Part shown: positions 46,426 to 52,448 of the stretch, one piece after another
Position numbering within the stretch: position 1 is the first letter of the stretch
Layout: the number at the start of each line of letters is the position of its first letter
Source of the DNA: Lactobacillus agrestimuris
Lineage (GTDB): Bacteria; Bacillota; Bacilli; Lactobacillales; Lactobacillaceae
NCBI RefSeq assembly: GCF_943193025.1
Contig: NZ_CALPCQ010000014.1
Location: 1 to 52,448 of the forward strand
Direction: 5' to 3'
Length of the DNA: 52,448 nt
The notes under the pieces: generated by a model
The model's database searches: none
What the model was told of the DNA's origin: nothing
What the model saw: the letters and a program-made list of their open reading frames with translations, nothing else
Program-made: the position numbers and the translations under genes

Positions 46426-47371
46426 ATTTTTGTAAATAAAAGTGATCAATTTTAAAGCTTATGTCATAGGTAGTTTTTGGACCATTTTCTCCATCAATTT
46501 GGCAATACTCCTTATTATAAGTCTTAACTCGAATTTCTTTTGCTTCAATACAATGAAAATGTGGATCGTTGACATGTGAACCATCTTTAAAAAGTTTTGC
46601 AAAGAGACGTAAAAATTTACCTAGACTAGGTTTTTGAACTACTATTGTCGATAATCTATGATTATAAATATTTGCACTAGGTAAGATAGGGACGCCACCG
46701 CCAAAATAAGGATGATTCGTTGTAGTTGTAAAATAAACATTATCAAAGTGTTTTTCGCCTTGGTAATCAAATACACTTACTGAAAATGTATCTTGATTTT
46801 TTAAAGCATTAAAAACATTTATGATGTAGGTCAAATTTCCAACATGGATTTTGTTAAGCTTCCTTTTAAGAGAGTGGGTATTGGTACGATTTACGATATA
46901 TGCATCAAAGCCAATTCCAAAATTATTAACAAAATAAGTTCTAGAAGTATTTAAATCATTATCGATAAAAGAGCCACAGTCAACCATTTCTGGCTTTTTT
47001 TGTTTTACCAAATTTGCTAATAATACTTCAGGATTATTAGTTAGTTTTGCTGCACGAGCAAAATCATTACCAGACCCCGCAGGTAAATATGAAACTGGAG
47101 TTTCAGGATGGTTTGATCTTTTTATTCCGTTGACTACTTCATTAAGGGATCCGTCTCCACCAATAACTAATAAAATTTCCTTTTTATTATGTTCTTGATC
47201 GGAATATTTTTTTGCAATTTCAGTAAGGTCACCAGGGCGTGAACTACTATATAAATAATTTCTTATTTTTCTTTGAATTAGCAACTTTTTTAATTTTGAA
47301 AAAATTTTAAGTGCTTTACCATTCCCAGCAACAGGATTTAATAAAATATGTATTGTGATATTATTAGTCAT
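46424..47371 (-). CDS. dagK: Diacylglycerol/lipid kinase (DagK family)
   Basis: The 315-aa protein has the NAD-kinase-like catalytic fold with LNPVAGNG near the N-terminus and the nucleotide loop GGDGSLNEVVNG (residues 71-82), then PAGSGNDFARA and the C-terminal beta-sandwich with QIDGE. It phosphorylates diacylglycerol or a related lipid, recycling it from lipoteichoic acid synthesis. The ribosome site before ATG 47371 is poor (AAGAATAAAA). It lies 54 nt after rnjA on the same strand, behind a terminator, so it may get only read-through. Confidence 0.9.
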   Translation of the reverse strand: MTNNITIHILLNPVAGNGKALKIFSKLKKLLIQRKIRNYLYSSSRPGDLTEIAKKYSDQEHNKKEILLVIGGDGSLNEVVNGIKRSNHPETPVSYLPAGSGNDFARAAKLTNNPEVLLANLVKQKKPEMVDCGSFIDNDLNTSRTYFVNNFGIGFDAYIVNRTNTHSLKRKLNKIHVGNLTYIINVFNALKNQDTFSVSVFDYQGEKHFDNVYFTTTTNHPYFGGGVPILPSANIYNHRLSTIVVQKPSLGKFLRLFAKLFKDGSHVNDPHFHCIEAKEIRVKTYNKEYCQIDGENGPKTTYDISFKIDHFYLQK

Positions 47372-47390
47372 TTTTATTCTTGAATAAAAT

Positions 47391-47415
47391 AAAACCCCCG
47401 AAAAGGGGATTTTTA
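47391..47415 (-). terminator. Terminator after rnjA
   Basis: On the minus strand ATCCCC TTTTC GGGGGTTTT, a short C/G-rich stem with a T-run, between the rnjA stop and dagK. Confidence 0.8.
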
Positions 47416-47425
47416 TATTAGATTT

Positions 47426-49105
47426 TTATTTTTTCTCAATAATCATCGGCAAAATCATTGGTCGACGTTCAGTTTTAGAATACAAGAAGTCAGAAAGATT
47501 TTCGATAATAGCTTTTCTAATATCACTATCTTTTGGCTTGTCTGATTTTGCCATTTCATTACGCAGTACATGGTAAACGTGTTTTTGAGCTTGGCTGATT
47601 AATTCAGTTGATTCTCTCATGTATACAAAACCACGACTTAAAATATCAGGTCCTGCAAGAACACGCTTATGTTTATAGTCAATAGTTGCAACGGCAACCA
47701 CTAATCCTTCTTCAGAAAGGATTTGACGATCGTGAACAACTACATTACCAACATCTGCTGTACCAGAAGTATCAACGTAAACATCTCCGGCAGGAATATG
47801 TCCAGCGATTCTTGAGCCTTCTGGGCTAAAGCAGACAACTTCACCATTACTTAAAACAAAAGTGTTTTTTGCAGGAACTCCAGCTTCTTGTGCCAATTCA
47901 GTATGGATAACCTGCATACGATATTCACCGTGAACAGGAATCATGTATTTGGGTTTAGCCAATTCAACCATCATCTTAAGTTCTTCTTGACCACCGTGAC
48001 CAGAAGTATGGACGTTATTTACACGACCATGAATTACATTAGCTCCACCTTCCATTAATTTATTAATAAGGTGGTTAACGCTCAATGTATTTCCTGGAAT
48101 AGGGTTGGATGAGAAGATAACAGTATCGTTTGGTTGAAGACTAATTTGTCTGTGAGTACCATTTGCAATTCTGGAAAGTGCAGCCAATGGTTCACCTTGA
48201 GAACCTGTACAAAGGATCATAGCCTTCTCAGGAGGAGTACGGTTAATTTCATCTGCATCAACAATTAATCCATCAGGTAGATCTAAATAGCCAAGATCAA
48301 TACCATTTTGAACACCATTTTCCATACTTCTACCAAAAATCGCCACTTTACGGCCCGTGTCAATCGCAGCCTTAATTGCAGTTGATACACGATATAAGTT
48401 TGAGGCAAATGTGGCAAAAATGATTCTACCGTCAATTCCAGTAATTATGTCATGAAGAGATTTAGCAACAAATCTTTCAGATTTTGTAAATTGTGGAACT
48501 TCAGCATTTGTTGAATCTGACAAGAGTGCAAGTACGCCTTCTTGACCAAGTTCTGCCATCTTTTGAAAGTCTGGAGAAGGTTGATTCATTACAGGTGTAA
48601 GATCAAACTTGAAGTCTCCTGTAAAAACTACAGCACCTAATGGAGTATGAACCGCAATTCCTAAAGTATCAGGAATTGAGTGGGTAGTTCTAAAGAATGA
48701 AACGCTAAGTTTCTTAAATTTTAGAACGGTATCTTCGTGTTCTTCATGAAGTTCAGTGGTATTTAAAATCCCATGTTCATCAAGCTTGCCTCTAATTAAA
48801 GAGAGAGCGAATGGAGTAGCGTAGACAGGAATTTCAGGAATCTTTTCAAGAAGAAAAGGAATTCCACCAATGTGATCTTCGTGTCCGTGACTAACTACCA
48901 AAGCCTTGATCTTTTTTCTGTTCTTCACTAAATATGAATAATCAGAGATAACGTAATTAATACCTAAAAGGTTATCTTCAGGGAATTTAATACCACAGTC
49001 CATAATGATGATTTCATCTTGATATTGGACGCAATACATGTTTTTACCGATTTCGTTTAAACCCCCGATTGCGAAAACGGCAACTTCATTATTTTTAATT
49101 CTCAA
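47426..49105 (-). CDS. rnjA: Ribonuclease J1
   Basis: The 559-aa metallo-beta-lactamase/beta-CASP nuclease processes and degrades RNA by endo- and 5'-to-3' exonuclease activity. The zinc site HGHEDH is at residues 73-78, with MDCGIKFPED before it, the beta-CASP part with TGSQGEP, and PVHGEYRM. The C-terminal domain is standard. The gene follows rpoY with 5 nt between, as in Bacillus (ykzG-rnjA), which favours RNase J1 over J2. The ribosome site is inside the rpoY end and is weak (AAGAAGTAATAATA). Confidence 0.95.
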   Translation of the reverse strand: MRIKNNEVAVFAIGGLNEIGKNMYCVQYQDEIIIMDCGIKFPEDNLLGINYVISDYSYLVKNRKKIKALVVSHGHEDHIGGIPFLLEKIPEIPVYATPFALSLIRGKLDEHGILNTTELHEEHEDTVLKFKKLSVSFFRTTHSIPDTLGIAVHTPLGAVVFTGDFKFDLTPVMNQPSPDFQKMAELGQEGVLALLSDSTNAEVPQFTKSERFVAKSLHDIITGIDGRIIFATFASNLYRVSTAIKAAIDTGRKVAIFGRSMENGVQNGIDLGYLDLPDGLIVDADEINRTPPEKAMILCTGSQGEPLAALSRIANGTHRQISLQPNDTVIFSSNPIPGNTLSVNHLINKLMEGGANVIHGRVNNVHTSGHGGQEELKMMVELAKPKYMIPVHGEYRMQVIHTELAQEAGVPAKNTFVLSNGEVVCFSPEGSRIAGHIPAGDVYVDTSGTADVGNVVVHDRQILSEEGLVVAVATIDYKHKRVLAGPDILSRGFVYMRESTELISQAQKHVYHVLRNEMAKSDKPKDSDIRKAIIENLSDFLYSKTERRPMILPMIIEKK

Positions 49106-49110
49106 TATTA

Positions 49111-49332
49111 TTACTTCTTATCGAACGACGTTAATTTGAAATCAGCGTGTTCTTGTTCGTATTTTAATGAGTTTCCAGTTAATTCTTGGATGAGTTCAAT
49201 GTTGTAGGGGGTGTTATCCTCAACCATAATTCTGGCTTCTACTTGATTGTCAGCCTCAATGTAGAGTGTTTGAGTGGTTTCTCTACGTGGGTTAACAATC
49301 TTGTCTTTTTGATATAAAACTTTGTAGATCAT
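49111..49332 (-). CDS. rpoY: RNA polymerase epsilon subunit RpoY (DUF1447)
   Basis: The 73-aa protein matches the small RpoY/YkzG subunit: [20 protein letters not shown] and [14 protein letters not shown] are family marks. RpoY binds Firmicute RNA polymerase and may protect it. It is always placed just before rnjA, as here. AAGGAGATT precedes the ATG. Its leader holds an 8-bp hairpin (49373-49395) and a TGATAAAAT extended -10 (about 49417-49409). Confidence 0.93.
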   Translation of the reverse strand: MIYKVLYQKDKIVNPRRETTQTLYIEADNQVEARIMVEDNTPYNIELIQELTGNSLKYEQEHADFKLTSFDKK

Positions 49333-49371
49333 AATTATTAATCTCCTTATAAATTGTAAAACGTTCTAAAT

Positions 49372-49417
49372 AATGAGTATTCAAAAAATACTCAATAGCT
49401 AATAAAATTTTATCATA
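49372..49417 (-). promoter_or_regulatory. Promoter and leader hairpin of rpoY-rnjA
   Basis: Minus strand: extended -10 TGATAAAAT, then TGAGTATT-TTTTG-AATACTCA, an 8-bp stem with no useful T-run after it, 40 nt before the rpoY ATG. It may protect the mRNA 5' end or be an RNase J control site. Confidence 0.45.
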
Positions 49418-49490
49418 TTTATAGGTTCAAGTATAGAAACAAGTTTAGAGCCTTTTTTAAGAAAAATATAAAATTAAATCACAAGTCCCA

Positions 49491-49519
49491 TTGACTTAAA
49501 ATAACGTTAGATATAAGAT
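49491..49519 (+). promoter_or_regulatory. Promoter of candidate small RNA 3
   Basis: TTGACT (49491-49496), 17-bp spacer, TAAGAT (49514-49519), in a 368-bp gap between two leftward genes and pointing rightward. Confidence 0.6.
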
Positions 49520-49525
49520 AAAAAA

Positions 49526-49623
49526 TGTAGTAAGTATAAAACTCACTTACTTGTGTTGAGAAGTCTCTTCAATCTTCTTAATTCCCTAATTGATTAAAGG
49601 CAAAGTAGGTAATGCCTTTTTTT
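49526..49623 (+). ncRNA. Candidate small RNA 3 (about 98 nt)
   Basis: The predicted transcript has a 5' hairpin AGTAAGT/ACTTACT (49529-49551), a possible GAAG/CTTC hairpin around 49560-49570, and the terminator AAAGGCA (49596-49602)/TGCCTTT (49613-49619) with a T7 tail. No ribosome site and no frame longer than a few codons. It is antisense to nothing known, since rpoY and def are read leftward on either side. Confidence 0.55.
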
Positions 49624-49629
49624 CGATAA

Positions 49630-49657
49630 TAAAAGCACCCAGTTTGGGTGCTTTTTT
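49630..49657. terminator. Terminator of def (bidirectional)
   Basis: AAAAGCACCC and GGGTGCTTTT around AGTTT; T-runs on both sides. It lies 43 nt after the def stop on the minus strand and also backs up candidate small RNA 3. Confidence 0.85.
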
Positions 49658-49700
49658 ATTTATCTATTAAAAAACAAAATTTTGATTTAAAAATAACTGA

Positions 49701-50255
49701 TTAAGAAATAACGATGGTATCATCATCTAAAGCGAAAGGATTTTCTTTATTAATTCTGTCATAGAAAAGATGTCCATTTAAGTGATCGATCTCGTGGCTT
49801 GCGACAATTGCAGGATAATCTTTTAAGCGAATTGTTTTTTCCTCACCGTCAACGGTGTAGTAATGGATGGTTAATTTATCGGGTCTTGGAACATAACCAT
49901 TAATAACTTTATCGACGCTTAAACAACCTTCTCCTTCACTTAAACAAACTTGACGGACGGATTCAGAAATAATTTCTGGATTTACGAAAGTTTCTTTAAA
50001 GAGAATATTTCCTTCATCATCTGGTACCAGAAGTGAGGCCATTTTTACTCCTTCACCAACTTGTGGTGCAGCTAAACCAACACCTGCACGAAGTTGATGT
50101 TTTTCAGCGATCTTTGGATCTTGAGAGTTAACCAGGTATTCCATCATATCGTCAGCAAGTTTTCTGTAGTGATCACTTAATGGAAAAGTTAAATCGTCTG
50201 CAACTCTACGCAAAACCGGATTTCCATCACGAGTGATATCTTTCATTAAAATCAA
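49701..50255 (-). CDS. def: Peptide deformylase
   Basis: The 184-aa metalloenzyme removes the formyl group from new proteins. All three motifs are intact: GVGLAAPQ (58-65), EGCLSV (109-114, with the metal-binding Cys) and HEIDHLNG (154-161, two metal His and the catalytic Glu). The insert between motifs 1 and 2 marks it as a type II Firmicute enzyme. TTG 50255 is preferred as start ([11 protein letters not shown]) because AAGGAGAC is 8 nt away, while the ATG at 50246 would be 17 nt away. Divergent from typA. Confidence 0.96.
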   Translation of the reverse strand: MILMKDITRDGNPVLRRVADDLTFPLSDHYRKLADDMMEYLVNSQDPKIAEKHQLRAGVGLAAPQVGEGVKMASLLVPDDEGNILFKETFVNPEIISESVRQVCLSEGEGCLSVDKVINGYVPRPDKLTIHYYTVDGEEKTIRLKDYPAIVASHEIDHLNGHLFYDRINKENPFALDDDTIVIS

Positions 50256-50291
50256 TTTTAAGTCTCCTTATATATTATTTTGTCTATATTA

Positions 50292-50321
50292 TTTGTACCA
50301 TAAATTAAAGAAGTTTGTCGA
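50292..50321 (-). promoter_or_regulatory. Candidate promoter of def
   Basis: TCGACA (50321-50316), 18-bp spacer, TACAAA (50297-50292) preceded by TGG. The match is moderate. Confidence 0.45.
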
Positions 50322-50355
50322 AATTTTAAAACTAATAATAAGTTTCCTTAAAACG

Positions 50356-50384
50356 TTGACCCTATTAGTTGTAGGTGGTAAAAT
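50356..50384 (+). promoter_or_regulatory. Promoter of typA
   Basis: TTGACC (50356-50361), 17-bp spacer, TAAAAT (50379-50384). Predicted start near 50391, giving a leader of about 100 nt. Confidence 0.75.
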
Positions 50385-50390
50385 CATAAA

Positions 50391-50468
50391 TCGAAACTAT
50401 AGAGATTTTAAGCACTTCGATGAGGCGCTTCGGCGCTACCGAAACTGTGACGAAGTCACAGTTTTTTT
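50391..50468 (+). promoter_or_regulatory. typA leader with terminator (probable attenuator)
   Basis: The leader contains GCGC-TTCG-GCGC (50425-50436), a very stable cUUCGg hairpin, and then AAACTGTGA (50442-50450)/TCACAGTTT (50456-50464) with a T5-7 tail, a full intrinsic terminator 25 nt before typA. ACTTCG at 50414-50419 can pair with CGAAGT at 50451-50456, and TTCGG (50429-50433) with CCGAA (50439-50443), both of which would disturb the terminator. It does not resemble a T-box or any riboswitch I know. Confidence 0.65.
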
Positions 50469-50493
50469 ATTGAAGATCGGGAGGATTATACTT

Positions 50494-52335
50494 TTGTCAG
50501 AAAAAAGAAGAGACGATTTAAGAAATATCGCCATTATTGCTCACGTTGACCACGGTAAGACTACTTTAGTTAACCAATTACTTAAGCAATCAGATACATT
50601 ACCAGAACACATGAACCTTGAAGATCGTGCAATGGATTCAAATGATATCGAACGTGAACGTGGTATTACTATCTTGTCAAAGAATACTGCTGTTAAGTAC
50701 AAGGGGACTACTATTAATATTTTAGATACTCCAGGACACGCAGACTTTGGTGGGGAAGTAGAACGTATTATGCACATGGTTGATGGTGCACTTTTACTTG
50801 TCGATGCATATGAAGGTCCAATGCCACAAACTCGTTTCGTTTTGAAGAAGGCTTTGGAAGCTGGCGTTAAGCCGATTGTTGTTATGAATAAGATCGATCG
50901 ACCAGGTGCTCGTCCACAAGAAGTTCTTGATGAAGTACTTGAATTATTCATCGAACTTGGTGCTAATGATGAACAACTTGACTTCCCAGTCGTATATGCT
51001 TCTGCTTTGAATGGTACTTCATCATACGATCCAGATCCTGCTAAGCAAGAAGAAACAATGGATCCAATTTTTGATACTGTAATCAAGAACATTCCAGCCC
51101 CACTTGATAATGATGATGAACCACTACAATTCCAAATTACTATGCTTGATTGGGATGACTATGTAGGTCGTATCGGTGTAGGTCGTGTTTACCGCGGTAA
51201 AGTTAAAGTTGGTGACAACATCACTGTTATGAAGCGTGATGGATCAACTCAAAACTTCCGCGTTACTAAATTATTTGGTTTCTTCGGTTTGAAACGTAAT
51301 GAAATTAATGAAGCTAAAGCAGGTGATATCATCGCTATTAGTGGTATTAATGATATTTATGTTGGTGAAACTATTGCTTCTGCTGATAAGCCTGAAGCAT
51401 TGCCAGTTCTTAAAATTGATCCACCAACACTTCAAATGGACTTTGTTGCTAATGACTCACCATTTGCTGGTCGTGAAGGTGATCAAGTAACTCCTAAGAA
51501 ACTTGAAGATCGTTTAATTCGTCAAACTCGTACTGATGTTTCATTAAAGGTTGAACCAACCGATCAAATTAATGCATGGACTGTTTCAGGTCGTGGTGAG
51601 TTGCACCTTTCAATTTTGGTTGAAGAATTACGTCGTGAAGGTTTCGAATTACAACTTTCACGTCCAAAGGTTATTTACCGTGAAATTGATGGAGAAATGT
51701 GTGAACCATTCGAATCTGTTCAAGTTGATACTCCAGATGAATATGTTGGATCAGTAATTGATTCTCTTTCACAAAGAAAGGGAACCATGCAAAACATGGA
51801 AACTACTGGTAATGGCCAAACTCGTTTGGAATTTTTAGTTCCTTCACGTGGCTTGATTGGTTATAACAATGAATTTATGTCTCAAACTGGTGGTTATGGT
51901 ATTATGAACCATACTTTTGATTCATACAAACCAGTTGTTAAGAATTGGGAACCAGGTCGTCGTAACGGTGCTTTAGTATCAATTAACCAAGGTCAATCAA
52001 CAACTTACTCACTTCAATCAGTAGAACAAAGAGGTGTATTGTTCATTGGTGCTGGTGTTGAAGTTTACGAAGGTATGATTGTTGGTCAATCAAGTCGTGA
52101 ACGTGATATTGCTGTTAATGTCACTAAGGGTAAGAATTTAACTAACACTCGTGCTTCTGGTAAGGACCACGCAGCGGCTATTAAGACACCTAAGAAGCTC
52201 ACTTTGGAAGAAGCAATTGAATTCTTGAACGATGACGAATTATGTGAAGTAACTCCTGAATCAATTCGTTTACGTAAACAAATTTTGAATACTTCAGAAC
52301 GTCAAAAGGCAGATAAGAAGCGTAATCGTAACTAA
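50494..52335 (+). CDS. typA: Translational GTPase TypA (BipA)
   Basis: The 613-aa ribosome-associated GTPase has the G1 loop AHVDHGKT (16-23), RGITI (switch I), DTPGHADFGGEVER (G3) and NKID (G4), then EF-Tu/EF-G-like domains and the BipA-specific C-terminal domain. It helps ribosome assembly and growth at low temperature or stress. The start is TTG 50494 (MSEKRRDDLRNI) with GGGAGGA 8 nt upstream; a longer frame to 50233 runs through the promoter and terminator and is rejected. The 3' end lies 36 nt before the IS end with no clear terminator of its own. Confidence 0.97.
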   Translation: MSEKRRDDLRNIAIIAHVDHGKTTLVNQLLKQSDTLPEHMNLEDRAMDSNDIERERGITILSKNTAVKYKGTTINILDTPGHADFGGEVERIMHMVDGALLLVDAYEGPMPQTRFVLKKALEAGVKPIVVMNKIDRPGARPQEVLDEVLELFIELGANDEQLDFPVVYASALNGTSSYDPDPAKQEETMDPIFDTVIKNIPAPLDNDDEPLQFQITMLDWDDYVGRIGVGRVYRGKVKVGDNITVMKRDGSTQNFRVTKLFGFFGLKRNEINEAKAGDIIAISGINDIYVGETIASADKPEALPVLKIDPPTLQMDFVANDSPFAGREGDQVTPKKLEDRLIRQTRTDVSLKVEPTDQINAWTVSGRGELHLSILVEELRREGFELQLSRPKVIYREIDGEMCEPFESVQVDTPDEYVGSVIDSLSQRKGTMQNMETTGNGQTRLEFLVPSRGLIGYNNEFMSQTGGYGIMNHTFDSYKPVVKNWEPGRRNGALVSINQGQSTTYSLQSVEQRGVLFIGAGVEVYEGMIVGQSSRERDIAVNVTKGKNLTNTRASGKDHAAAIKTPKKLTLEEAIEFLNDDELCEVTPESIRLRKQILNTSERQKADKKRNRN

Positions 52336-52353
52336 TAAAATACTTATTATGAA

Positions 52354-52374
52354 AAAGTCACTACTTCATAGTGA
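52354..52374 (+). repeat. Hairpin at the typA/IS junction
   Basis: TCACTA CTTCA TAGTGA, a 6-bp stem whose 3' arm runs into the first bases of the IS end. No T-run follows. It may be the remains of the typA terminator, cut by the insertion. Confidence 0.4.
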
Positions 52375-52448
52375 ACTGAGACCCAAAAGTTAGACGCTTT
52401 TGGGTCTTTTGTTATGTCTAAATTATCTAAACAACAAAAATTAGAAAT
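52372..52448 (+). mobile_element. IS3-type insertion sequence left end with start of transposase OrfA (cut by window edge)
   Basis: TGAACTGAGACCCAAAAG (from 52372) looks like an IS3/IS150-group terminal repeat. GACCCAAAAG (52379-52388) and CTTTTGGGTC (52397-52406) form a 10-bp stem with a T4 tail, then ATG 52414 opens MSKLSKQQKLE, an OrfA-like N-terminus that leaves the window. The sequence differs from the left IS, so it is a different element, but the plan (terminal repeat, hairpin with T-run, transposase ATG) is the same. Confidence 0.7.

Noticed and set aside
50233-50493. Longer typA frame starting 87 codons upstream
   Set aside because: It runs through a good promoter and an intrinsic terminator, the added residues are unlike TypA, and the TTG at 50494 has a well-placed ribosome site and the family N-terminus.
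50541-51092. 183-codon open frame antisense to typA
   Set aside because: Serine/isoleucine-rich product that mirrors the codon use of typA; no ribosome site and no recognisable domain.

Overview
This window is a chromosomal segment of a low-GC Lactobacillus sensu stricto. The acidophilus/gasseri/johnsonii group is the best guess. The evidence is about 35% G+C by eye, the gene orders around the division cluster, a lacto-usp RNA beside a usp gene, T-box leaders on valS and ileS, DUF4044/DUF3397/DUF1831 small genes, and a GDPD with an S-layer-like C-terminal domain. I could not compare the sequence with a database. Almost everything is core housekeeping. The window starts and ends inside IS3-type insertion sequence ends (1-77 and 52372-52448).

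Layout. 1-3960 is read leftward: IS end, usp, a small membrane protein, a 6S-like (lacto-usp) RNA, rarA, yueI, and rpsD behind a structured S4 leader. 4003-8185 is read rightward: ezrA, a cysteine desulfurase (nifZ type) and thiI. 8225-10099 is a leftward MutS2-like gene without an Smr domain. 10426-17746 is rightward: an rRNA pseudouridine synthase, a frameshifted surface GDPD, T-box/valS, folC, a HAD phosphatase and radC. 17849-20290 is mreB-mreC-mreD. A 44-aa DUF4044 gene (leftward) and a DUF3397 gene (rightward) share a compact divergent promoter.

21049-34480 is the division/cell-wall (dcw) cluster: mraZ, rsmH, ftsL, pbp2B, mraY, murD, murG, divIB, ftsA, ftsZ, sepF, ylmG, ylmH, divIVA. 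It has a triple 10-nt repeat (MraZ operator) in front. Then come T-box/ileS, a small cold-shock protein, a Nudix hydrolase, an unknown one-TM protein and mtnN. These are followed by DUF1831-mnmA, a Cof-type phosphatase, a histidine phosphatase, a TPR protein and recD2. A 540-bp gap after recD2 has two promoter-to-terminator units with no gene, plus a possible 36-39 aa membrane peptide on the other strand. A DUF1828 gene follows, then leftward dagK, rnjA and rpoY, another candidate small RNA at 49526-49623, leftward def, and typA behind a leader containing a terminator.

Functionally the window links peptidoglycan precursor synthesis (mraY, murD, murG), the divisome (ftsA, ftsZ, ftsL, divIB, pbp2B, sepF, ezrA, divIVA), the elongasome (mreBCD), tRNA charging and thiolation (valS, ileS, nifZ, thiI, mnmA), ribosome function (rpsD, RsuA-type enzyme, rsmH, typA, def) and RNA turnover (rnjA with rpoY). 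I see no CRISPR, prophage, tRNA or rRNA gene, and no convincing new multi-gene defence or metabolic system. The best leads are regulatory RNA: the 6S-like RNA, three short orphan transcription units, a probable typA attenuator, and terminator-like hairpins inside the 5' coding parts of folC, pbp2B and ylmH.
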